The notes beneath the pieces were generated by a model that saw nothing but the letters and a program-made list of their open reading frames with translations, was not told the DNA's origin and made no database searches. A stretch of 64,000 nt of DNA from Protonemura montana (taxonomy: Eukaryota > Arthropoda > Insecta > Plecoptera > Nemouridae), in NCBI GenBank assembly GCA_947568835.1, contig OX387607.1, positions 20,053,277 to 20,117,276 of the forward strand, read 5' to 3'. Each line of letters begins with the position of its first letter. The first letter of the stretch is position 1. A program made the position numbers and the translations under genes. Below are positions 26,401-38,237 of the stretch, piece by piece.

Positions 26401-29400
26401 TGTTACGCTAGCTAGAAGCTCCAGACACTCTGCCTTGCTACTTAGACCCTCCAGACACTCTGCCTCGCTAGCCAGGCGCTCCAGACACTCTGCCTCACTA
26501 CCCAGACGCTCCAGACTATCTGCCACGCTAGCCAGTGGCTCCAGAATATTTGCCACGCTAGCCAGAGGCTCCAGACACTCTGCCACGCTAGCAAGACGCT
26601 CCAGACACTCTGCATCGCTAACCAGGCGCTCCAGACACTCTGCCTCGCTATTGAGACGCTCCAGACACTCTGCCTCGCTACCCAGACGCTCCAGACACTC
26701 TGCCTCCCTAGCCAGCCGCTCCAGACACTCTGCCTTGCTACCCAGACCCTCCAGACACTCTGCCATGCTAGCCAGAGATTTCAGACACTCTGCTACGCTA
26801 GCTAGACGCTCCAGACACTCTGCCACGCTAGCTAGAAGCTCCAGACACTCTGCCTTGCTACTTAGACCCTCCAGACACTCTGCCTCGCTAGCCAGGCGCT
26901 CTAGACACTCTGCCTCGCTACCCAGACGCTCCAGACTATCTGCCACGCTAGCCTGTGGCTCCAGAATATTTGCCACGCTAGCCAGAGGCTCCAGACACTC
27001 TGCCACGCTAGCAAGACGCTCCAGACACTCTGCATCGCTAACCAGGCGCTCCAGACACTCTGCCTCGCTACCCAGACGCTCCAGACTATCTGCCACGCTA
27101 GCCAGACGCTCCAGACTATCCGCCACGCTAGCCATAGGCTCCAGACACTCAGCCACGCTCGCCAGACGCTCCAGACACCCTGTCTCGCTTGCCAGACGCT
27201 CCAAACACTCTGTCTTAGAAGCAAGACGCTCCAGACACCCTGTTTGGCATGCCTGACGCTCCAGATACTCTGCTTTGCTTGCCAGACGCTCCAGACACTC
27301 TACCACGCTAGCTAGACGCTCCAGACACACTGCATCGCTAGCCAGACGCTCCAGACACTCCGCCTCGCTAGCCAGGCGCTCCAGACACTCTGCCTCGCTA
27401 CCCAGACGCTCCAGGCACTCTGCCTCGCCAGCAAGTTACTTTAGACAATCTGTTTCGCTAGCTAGACGGTCCAGACACTCAGCCATGCTAGCCAGACGCT
27501 CCAGGTACTCTGCCTTGCTACCCAGACGCTCCAGACACTCTGCCTCGCTACCCAGACGCTCCAGGCACTCTGCCTCGCCAGCAAGTTACTTTAGACAATC
27601 TGTTTCGCTAGCTAGACGGTCCAGACACTCAGCCATGCTAGCCAGACGCTCCAGGTACTCTGCCTTGCTACCCAGACGCTCCAGACACTCTGCCTCGCTA
27701 CCCAGACGCTCAAGAGACTCTGCCTCGCTAGCCAGGCGCTTTAGACACTCTGCCTCGCTAGCTAGACGCTCCAGACACTCTACCATGCTAGCCAGACGCT
27801 ATAGACTATCCGCCACGCTAGCCATAGGCTCCAGACACTCTGCCACGCTAGCAAGACGCTCCAGACACTCAGCTACGCTCGCCGGACGCTCCAGACACTC
27901 TGCCTCGCTATTCAGACGCTCCAGTTACTCTACCATGCTAGCTAGACTCTCCAGACACTCTGCCTCGCTAGTTAGGCGCTCCAGACACTCTGCCTCGCTA
28001 CCCAGACGCCCCAGACACTCTGCTACGCTAGCTAGACGCTCCAGACACTCTGTCTTGCTACCCAGACGCTCCAGACACTCTGCTTCGCTAGCTAGACGCT
28101 CCAGACACTCTGTCTTGCTACCCAGACGCTCCAGACTCTCTGTCTTGCTAGCTAGTCGCTCTAGACACTAAGCCTCGGTAAAAAGACACTCCAGACACTT
28201 TTTCCCGCTTGCCAGACTCTCCAGACAGTCTGCCTTAGAAGCAAGACGCTCCAGACATTCTGCCTCACTTGCTAGACGCTCTAAACACTCTGTCTTAGAA
28301 GCAAGACGCTCCAGACACCCTGTCTCGCTTGCCAGACGCTCCAAACACTCTGTCTTAGAAGCAAGACGCTCCAGACACCCTGTTTGGCATGCCTGACGCT
28401 CCAGATACTCTGCTTTGCTTGCCAGACGCTCCAGACACTCTACCACGCTAGCCAGAAGCTACAGACACTCTACTTTGCTAGGAAGACGCTTTAGACACTC
28501 TACCTCGGTAATAAAACGCTCCAGAAACTCTGCCTCGCTTGCAAGACGCTCCAGACTATCTGCCTTCCTAGCCAGACTCTTCAAAAGCTCTGCCATGCTA
28601 GCAATTCGCTCCAGACACTTTGCCTCACTAGCAAGAAGCTCCAGGCACTCTGCTTTGCTTGCCAGACGCTCCAGACACTCATCCATGCTAGCCAGACGCT
28701 CCAGACACGCTGCCTCGCTAAAAAGACGCTTCAGACACTCTGCCTCGCTAACAAGACGCTCTAGACACTCTGCTTTGCTAGCAAGACGTTTCAGACACTC
28801 TTCCTCGCTAGCTAGACGCCCCAGACACTCTGCCTTGGTAGTAAGATGCTCCAGACTATCTGCCACGCTAGCTAGACGCTCCAGACACTCTGCCTTGGTA
28901 GTAAGATGCTCCAGACTATCTGCCACGCTAGCTAGACGCCCCAGACACTCTGCCTTGGTAGTTAGATGCTCCAGACTATCTGCCACGCTAGCTAGACGCT
29001 CCAGACACTCTGCCTCGCTACCCAGACGCTCCAGAAACTCTGCCTCGCTAGATTGGCGTCAGGCACTTTGCCTTGCTAGACAGACGCTCCATACACTCTC
29101 GTTTTATTGCAAATCGCTTTTGACACTCTGCCTCGCTAGCTAGACGCTCCAGACACTCTACTATGCTAGCCAGACGCTATAGACTATCCGCCACGCAAGC
29201 CATAGGCTCAAGAAACTCTGCCTCGCTAGCAAGACGCTCCAGACACTCTGCCACGCTAGTCAGACGCTCCAGACACTCTGCCTCGCTAGCAAGACGCTCC
29301 AGAATTTCTGCTTAACTATCCAGACGCTCCAGACACTCTGCCATGCTAGCCAGACGCTGCAGACACTCTGCCTCACTAGCAAAAAGCTCCAGACACTCTG

Positions 29401-29421
29401 CATCGCTACCCAGGCGCTCCA
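23484..29421. repeat. C+A compound HOR, copy 1, 5,938 bp
   Basis: This consists of a 2,250-bp C-type block (23484-25733, exactly 75 units) followed by an A-type block (25734-29421). The A-type part carries an extra 150 bp from a local duplication at 27411-27710. The compound repeats immediately at 29422. Confidence 0.88.
27411..27710. repeat. 150-bp local tandem duplication (five units)
   Basis: A five-unit segment containing the GCAAGTTACTTTAG unit and the CGGTCCAGACACTCAGCC unit is present twice, at 27411-27560 and 27561-27710. The equivalent places in blocks 2 and 11 (about 5700 and 33350) have it once. It is the length difference between the two C+A compounds. Confidence 0.9.
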
Positions 29422-32400
29422 GACGCTTTTCTTTAATATTTTAATGCTTTAAACACTCTGCTACGCTAGCCAGTGGCTTCAGACACTCTGCCACGCTAGC
29501 TTGACGCTCCAGGCACTCTGCCTCGCTATTTAGACGCTCCAGAAACTCTGCCTCGCTAGCCAGGCACTCCAGACACTCTGGCTCGCTACCAGGACGCTTC
29601 AGACACTCTGCCTTCCTAGCCAGCCGCTCCAGTCACTCTGCCATGCTAGCCAGAGATTTCAGACACTCTGCTACGCTAGCTAGACGCTCCAGACACTCTG
29701 CCACGCTAGCTAGAAGCTCCAGACACTCTGCCTTGCTACTTAGACCCTCCAGACACTCTGCCTCGCTAGCCAGGCGCTCCAGACACTCTGCCTCGCTACC
29801 CAGACGCTCCAGACTATCTGCCACGCTAGCCAGTGGCTCCAGAATATTTGCCACGCTAGCCAGAGGCTCCAGACACTCTGCCACGCTAGCTAGACGCTTC
29901 AGACACTCTGCATCGCTAACCAGGCGCTCCAGACACTCTGCCTCGCTATCCAGACGCTCCAGACACTCTGCCTCGCTACCCAGACGCTCCAGACACTCTG
30001 CCTCCCTAGCCAGCCGCTCCAGACACTCTGCCATGCTAGCCAGAGATTTCAGACACTCTGCTACGCTAGCTAGACGCTCCAGACACTCTGCCAAGCTAGC
30101 TAGACGCTCCAGACACTCTGCCTTGCTACCCAGACCCTCCAGACACTCTGCCCCGCTAGCCAGGCACTCAAGACACTCTGCCTCGCTACCCAGACGCTCC
30201 AGAAACTCTGCCACGCTAGCCAGACGATCCAGACACTTTGCCTCGCTACCCAGACGCTCCGGAGATTCTGCCTCGCTAGCCAGACGCTCAAGACACTCTG
30301 CCTCGCTAGCTAGACGCTCTAGACACTCTGCCATGCTAACCAGACGCCCTAGACTATCTGCCACGCTAGCCATAGGCTCCAGACACTCTGCCACGCTAGC
30401 AAGAAGCTCCAGTTACTCTACCATGCTAGCTAGACGCTCCAGACACACTGCCTCGCCAGCCAGGCGCTCCAGACACTCTGGCTCGCTACCCAGACGCTCC
30501 AGACACTCTGCCTCGCTAGCTAGGCGCTCCAGACACTCTGCCTCGCTACCCAGACGCTCCAGACACTCTGCTACGCTAGCTAGACGCTCCAGACACTCTG
30601 CTTCGCTAGCTAGACGCTCCAGACACTCTGCCTTGCTACCCAGACCCTCCAGACACTCTGCCTCGCTAGCCAGGCGCTCCAGACACGCTGCCTCGCTACC
30701 CAGACGCTCCAGACTATCTGCCACGCTAGCCAGTGGCTCCAGATTATCTGCCACGCTAGCCAGAGGCTCCAGACACTCTGCCACGCTAGCAAGACGCTCC
30801 AGACACTCTGCCTCGCTAGCCAGGCGCTCCAGACACTCTGCCTTGCTACCCAAAATCTCCAGACACTCTGCCTCGCTAGCCAGCCGCTCCAGACACTCTG
30901 CCATGCTAGCCAGAGATTTCAGACACTCTGCTACGCTAGCTAGACGCTCCAGACACTCTGCCACGCTATCTTGACGCTCCAGACACTCTGCCTTGCTACT
31001 AAGACCCTCCAGACACTCTGCCTCGCTAGCCAGGCGCTCCAGACACTCTGCCTCGCTACCCAGACGCTCTAGACACTCTGCCTCGCTAGCCAGCCGCTCC
31101 AGACACTCTGCCATGCCAGCCAGACGTTTCAGACTTACTGCCACGCTAGCCAGAGGTTTCAGACACTCTGCTACGCTAGCTAGACTCTCCAGACTCTCTG
31201 CCTCGCTAGCTAGATGCTCCAGACACTCTGCCTAGCTACCCACACCCTCCAGACACTCTACCTCGCTAGTCAGGCGCTCCAGACACGCTGCCTCGCTACC
31301 CAGACGCTCCAGACTATCTGCCACGCTAGCCAGTGGCTCCAGATTATCTGCCACGCTAGCCAGAGGCTCCAGACACTCTGCTACGCTAGCTAGACGCTCC
31401 AGACACTCTGCCACGCTAGCCAGCCGCTCCAGATACTCTGCCATGCTAGCCAGACGTTTCAGACTTACTGCCACGCTAGCAAGACGCTCCAGACACTCTG
31501 CCACGCTAGTCAGACGCTCCAGACACTCTGCCTCGCTAGCAAGACGCTCCAGAATTTCTGCTTAACTATCCAGACGCTCCACACACTCTGCCATGCTAGC
31601 CAGACGCTGCAGACACTCTGCCTCACTAGCAAAAAGCTCCAGACACTCTGCATCGCTACCCAGGCGCTCCAGACGCTTTGCTTTAATATTTTAATGCTTT
31701 AAACACTCTGTTTCGCTAGCCAGTGGCTCCAGACACTCTGCCACGCTAGCTTGACGCTCCAGGCACTCTGCCTCGCTATTTAGACGCTCCAGAAACTCTG
31801 CCTCGCTAGCTAGGCACTCCAGACACTCTGGCTCGCTACCAGGACGCTCCAGACACTCTGCCTTCCTAGCCAGCCGCTCCAGACACTCTGCCATGCTAGC
31901 CAGAGATTTCAGACACTCTGCTACGCTAGATAGACGCTCCAGACACTCTGCCACGCTAGCTAAAAGCTCCAGACACTCTGCCTTGCTACTTAGACCCTCC
32001 AGACACTCTGCCTCGCTAGCCAGGCGCTCCAGACACTCTGCCTCGCTACCCAGACGCTCCAGACTACCTGCCACGCTAGCCAGTGGCTCCAGAATATTTG
32101 CCACGCTAGCCAGAGGCTCCAGACACTCTGCCACGCTAGATAGACGCTCCAGACACTCTGCATCGCTAACCAGGCGCTCCAGACACTCTGCCTCGCTATC
32201 CAGACGCTCCAGACACTCTGCCTCGCTACCCAGACGCTCCAGACACTCTGCCTCCCTAGCCAGCCGCTCCAGACACTCTGCCATGCTAGCCAGAGATTTC
32301 AGACACTCTGCTACGCTAGCTAGACGCTCCAGACACTCTGTTACGCTAGCTAGAAGCTCCAGACACTCTGCCTTGCTACTTAGACCCTCCAGACACTCTG

Positions 32401-35209
32401 CCTCGCTAGCCAGGCGCTCCAGACACTCTGCCTCACTACCCAGACGCTCCAGACTATCTGCCACGCTAGCCAGTGGCTCCAGAATATTTGCCACGCTAGC
32501 CAGAGGCTCCAGACACTCTGCCACGCTAGCAAGACGCTCCAGACACTCTGCATCGCTAACCAGGCGCTCCAGACACTCTGCCTCGCTATTGAGACGCTCC
32601 AGACACTCTGCCTCGCTACCCAGACGCTCCAGACACTCTGCCTCCCTAGCCAGCCGCTCCAGACACTCTGCCTTGCTACCCAGACCCTCCAGACACTCTG
32701 CCATGCTAGCCAGAGATTTCAGACACTCTGCTACGCTAGCTAGACGCTCCAGACACTCTGCCACGCTAGCTAGAAGCTCCAGACACTCTGCCTTGCTACT
32801 TATACCCTCCAGACACTCTGCCTCGCTAGCCAGGCGCTCTAGACACTCTGCCTCGCTACCCAGACGCTCCAGACTATCTGCCACGCTAGCCTGTGGCTCC
32901 AGAATATTTGCCACGCTAGCCAGAGGCTCCAGACACTCTGCCACGCTAGCAAGACGCTCCAGACACTCTGCATCGCTAACCAGGCGCTCCAGACACTCTG
33001 CCTCGCTACCCAGACGCTCCAGACTATCTGCCACGCTAGCCAGACGCTCCAGACTATCCGCCACGCTAGCCATAGGCTCCAGACACTCAGCCACGCTCGC
33101 CAGACGCTCCAGACACCCTGTCTCGCTTGCCAGACGCTCCAAACACTCTGTCTTAGAAGCAAGACGCTCCAGACACCCTGTTTGGCATGCCTGACGCTCC
33201 AGATACTCTGCTTTGCTTGCCAGACGCTCCAGACACTCTACCACGCTAGCTAGACGCTCCAGACACACTGCATCGCTAGCCAGACGCTCCAGACACTCCG
33301 CCTCGCTAGCCAGGCGCTCCAGACACTCTGCCTCGCTACCCAGACGCTCCAGGCACTCTGCCTCGCCAGCAAGTTACTTTAGACAATCTGTTTCGCTAGC
33401 TAGACGGTCCAGACACTCAGCCATGCTAGCCAGACGCTCCAGGTACTCTGCCTTGCTACCCAGACGCTCCAGACACTCTGCCTCGCTACCCAGACGCTCA
33501 AGAGACTCTGCCTCGCTAGCCAGGCGCTTTAGACACTCTGCCTCGCTAGCTAGACGCTCCAGACACTCTACCATGCTAGCCAGACGCTATAGACTATCCG
33601 CCACGCTAGCCATAGGCTCCAGACACTCTGCCACGCTAGCAAGACGCTCCAGACACTCAGCTACGCTCGCCGGACGCTCCAGACACTCTGCCTCGCTATT
33701 CAGACGCTCCAGTTACTCTACCATGCTAGCTAGACTCTCCAGACACTCTGCCTCGCTAGTTAGGCGCTCCAGACACTCTGCCTCGCTACCCAGACGCCCC
33801 AGACACTCTGCTACGCTAGCTAGACGCTCCAGACACTCTGTCTTGCTACCCAGACGCTCCAGACACTCTGCTTCGCTAGCTAGACGCTCCAGACACTCTG
33901 TCTTGCTACCCAGACGCTCCAGACTCTCTGTCTTGCTAGCTAGTCGCTCTAGACACTAAGCCTCGGTAAAAAGACACTCCAGACACTTTTTCCCGCTTGC
34001 CAGACTCTCCAGACAGTCTGCCTTAGAAGCAAGACGCTCCAGACATTCTGCCTCACTTGCTAGACGCTCTAAACACTCTGTCTTAGAAGCAAGACGCTCC
34101 AGACACCCTGTCTCGCTTGCCAGACGCTCCAAACACTCTGTCTTAGAAGCAAGACGCTCCAGACACCCTGTTTGGCATGCCTGACGCTCCAGATACTCTG
34201 CTTTGCTTGCCAGACGCTCCAGACACTCTACCACGCTAGCCAGAAGCTACAGACACTCTACTTTGCTAGGAAGACGCTTTAGACACTCTACCTCGGTAAT
34301 AAAACGCTCCAGAAACTCTGCCTCGCTTGCAAGACGCTCCAGACTATCTGCCTTCCTAGCCAGACTCTTCAAAAGCTCTGCCATGCTAGCAATTCGCTCC
34401 AGACACTTTGCCTCACTAGCAAGAAGCTCCAGGCACTCTGCTTTGCTTGCCAGACGCTCCAGACACTCATCCATGCAAGCCAGACGCTCCAGACACGCTG
34501 CCTCGCTAAAAAGACGCTTCAGACACTCTGCCTCGCTAACAAGACGCTCTAGACACTCTGCTTTGCTAGCAAGACGTTTCAGACACTCTTCCTCGCTAGC
34601 TAGACGCCCCAGACACTCTGCCTTGGTAGTAAGATGCTCCAGACTATCTGCCACGCTAGCTAGACGCTCCAGACACTCTGCCTTGGTAGTAAGATGCTCC
34701 AGACTATCTGCCACGCTAGCTAGACGCCCCAGACACTCTGCCTTGGTAGTTAGATGCTCCAGACTATCTGCCACGCTAGCTAGACGCTCCAGACACTCTG
34801 CCTCGCTACCCAGACGCTCCAGAAACTCTGCCTCGCTAGATTGGCGTCAGGCACTTTGCCTTGCTAGACAGACGCTCCATACACTCTCGTTTTATTGCAA
34901 ATCGCTTTTGACACTCTGCCTCGCTAGCTAGACGCTCCAGACACTCTACTATGCTAGCCAGACGCTATAGACTATCCGCCACGCAAGCCATAGGCTCAAG
35001 AAACTCTGCCTCGCTAGCAAGACGCTCCAGACACTCTGCCACGCTAGTCAGACGCTCCAGACACTCTGCCTCGCTAGCAAGACGCTCCAGAATTTCTGCT
35101 TAACTATCCAGACGCTCCAAACACTCTGCCATGCTAGCCAGACGCTGCAGACACTCTGCCTCACTAGCAAAAAGCTCCAGACACTCTGCATCGCTACCCA
35201 GGCGCTCCA
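29422..35209. repeat. C+A compound HOR, copy 2, 5,788 bp
   Basis: This is the tandem copy of 23484-29421, equal in length except for the 150-bp duplication that only copy 1 has. Up to that point landmarks recur at 5,938 bp, and after it at 5,788 bp. I found only a handful of base differences. Examples are CACTCAAGAC at about 30168 against CACTCCAGAC in copy 1, ACTTATACCC at about 32809 against ACTTAGACCC, and CATGCAAGCC at about 34471 against CATGCTAGCC. This points to a very recent duplication. Confidence 0.88.
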
Positions 35210-38200
35210 GACGCTTTTCTTTAATATTTTAATGCTTTAAACACTCTGCTACGCTAGCCAGTGGCTTCAGACACTCTGCCACGCTAGCTTGACGCTCCAG
35301 GCACTCTGCCTCGCTATTTAGACGCTCCAGAAACTCTGCCTCGCTAGCCAGGCACTCCAGACACTCTGGCTCGCTACCAGGACGCTTCAGACACTCTGCC
35401 TTCCTAGCCAGCCGCTCCAGTCACTCTGCCATGCTAGCCAGAGATTTCAGACACTCTGCTACGCTAGCTAGACGCTCCAGACACTCTGCCACGCTAGCTA
35501 AAAGCTCCAGACACTCTGCCTTGCTACTTAGACCCTCCAGACACTCTGCCTCGCTAGCCAGGCGCTCCAGACACTCTGCCTCGCTACCCAGACGCTCCAG
35601 ACTATCTGCCACGCTAGCCAGTGGCTCCAGAATATTTGCCACGCTAGCCAGAGGCTCCAGACACTCTGCCACGCTAGCTAGACGCTTCAGACACTCTGCA
35701 TCGCTAACCAGGCGCTCCAGACACTCTGCCTCGCTATCCAGACGCTCCAGACACTCTGCCTCGCTACCCAGACGCTCCAGACACTCTGCCTCCCTAGCCA
35801 GCCGCTCCAGACACTCTGCCATGCTAGCCAGAGATTTCAGACACTCTGCTACGCTAGCTAGACGCTCCAGACACTCTGCCAAGCTAGCTAGACGCTCCAG
35901 ACACTCTGCCTTGCTACCCAGACCCTCCAGACACTCTGCCCCGCTAGCCAGGCGCTCCAGACACTCTGCCTCGCTACCCAGACGCTCCAGAAACTCTGCC
36001 ACGCTAGCCAGACGATCCAGACACTTTGCCTCGCTACCCAGACGCTCCGGAGATTCTGCCTCGCTAGCCAGACGCTCAAGACACTCTGCCTCGCTAGCTA
36101 GACGCTCTAGACACTCTGCCATGCTAACCAGACGCCCTAGACTATCTGCCACGCTAGCCATAGGCTCCAGACACTCTGCCACGCTAGCAAGAAGCTCCAG
36201 TTACTCTACCATGCTAGCTAGACGCTCCAGACACACTGCCTCGCCAGCCAGGCGCTCCAGACACTCTGGCTCGCTACCCAGACGCTCCAGACACTCTGCC
36301 TCGCTAGCTAGGCGCTCCAGACACTCTGCCTCGCTACCCAGACGCTCCAGACACTCTACCACGCTAGCTAGACGCTCCAGACACACTGCATCGCTAGCCA
36401 GACGCTCCAGACACTCCGCCTCGCTAGCCAGGCGCTCCAGACACTCTGCCTCGCTACCCAGACGCTCCAGGCACTCTGCCTCGCCAGCAAGTTACTTTAG
36501 ACAATCTGTTTCGCTAGCTAGACGGTCCAGACACTCAGCCATGCTAGCCAGAGGCTCCAGGTACTCTGCCTTGCTACCCAGACGCTCCAGACACTCTGCC
36601 TCGCTACCCAGACGCTCAAGAGACTCTGCCTCGCTAGCCAGGCGCTTTAGACACTCTGCCTCGCTAGCTAGACGCTCCAGACACTCTACCATGCTAGCCA
36701 GACGCTATAGACTATCCGCCACGCTAGCCATAGGCTCCAGACACTCTGCCACGCTAGCAAGACGCTCCAGACACTCAGCTACGCTCGCCGGACGCTCCAG
36801 ACACTCTGCCTCGCTATTCAGACGCTCCAGTTACTCTACCATGCTAGCTAGACTCTCCAGACACTCTGCCTCGCTAGTTAGGCGCTCCAGACACTCTGCC
36901 TCGCTACCCAGACGCCCCAGACACTCTGCTACGCTAGCTAGACGCTCCAGACACTCTGTCTTGCTACCCAGACGCTCCAGACACTCTGCTTCGCTAGCTA
37001 GACGCTCCAGACACTCTGTCTTGCTACCCAGACGCTCCAGACTCTCTGTCTTGCTAGCTAGTCGCTCTAGACACTAAGCCTCGGTAAAAAGACACTCCAG
37101 ACACTTTTTCCCGCTTGCCAGACTCTCCAGACAGTCTGCCTTAGAAGCAAGACGCTCCAGACATTCTGCCTCACTTGCTAGACGCTCTAAACACTCTGTC
37201 TTAGAAGCAAGACGCTCCAGACACCCTGTCTCGCTTGCCAGACGCTCCAAACACTCTGTCTTAGAAGCAAGACGCTCCAGACACCCTGTTTGGCATGCCT
37301 GACGCTCCAGATACTCTGCTTTGCTTGCCAGACGCTCCAGACACTCTACCACGCTAGCCAGAAGCTACAGACACTCTACTTTGCTAGGAAGACGCTTTAG
37401 ACACTCTACCTCGGTAATAAAACGCTCCAGAAACTCTGCCTCGCTTGCAAGACGCTCCAGACTATCTGCCTTCCTAGCCAGACTCTTCAAAAGCTCTGCC
37501 ATGCTAGCAATTCGCTCCAGACACTTTGCCTCACTAGCAAGAAGCTCCAGGCACTCTGCTTTGCTTGCCAGACGCTCCAGACACTCATCCATGCTAGCCA
37601 GACGCTCCAGACACGCTGCCTCGCTAAAAAGACGCTTCAGACACTCTGCCTCGCTAACAAGACGCTCTAGACACTCTGCTTTGCTAGCAAGACGTTTCAG
37701 ACACTCTTCCTCGCTAGCTAGACGCCCCAGACACTCTGCCTTGGTAGTAAGATGCTCCAGACTATCTGCCACGCTAGCTAGACGCTCCAGACACTCTGCC
37801 TTGGTAGTAAGATGCTCCAGACTATCTGCCACGCTAGCTAGACGCCCCAGACACTCTGCCTTGGTAGTTAGATGCTCCAGACTATCTGCCACGCTAGCTA
37901 GACGCTCCAGACACTCTGCCTCGCTACCCAGACGCTCCAGAAACTCTGCCTCGCTAGATTGGCGTCAGGCACTTTGCCTTGCTAGACAGACGCTCCATAC
38001 ACTCTCGTTTTATTGCAAATCGCTTTTGACACTCTGCCTCGCTAGCTAGACGCTCCAGACACTCTACTATGCTAGCCAGACGCTATAGACTATCCGCCAC
38101 GCAAGCCATAGGCTCAAGAAACTCTGCCTCGCTAGCAAGACGCTCCAGACACTCTGCCACGCTAGCCAGACGCTGCAGACACTCTGCCTCACTAGCAAAA

Positions 38201-38237
38201 AGCTCCAGACACTCTGCATCGCTACCCAGGCGCTCCA
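35210..38237. repeat. HOR block 12, B-type, 3,028 bp
   Basis: This is a B-type block 90 bp shorter than block 7. Three units are missing near 38160, where CCACGCTAGCCAGACGCTGC is read directly. In block 7 the intervening TCAGACGC, AATTTCTGCTTAAC and CATGCTAGCC units are present. It shares the GAGGCTCCAGG private variant with block 7 and the GTGGCTTCAG variant (about 35261) with block 10. Confidence 0.83.
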
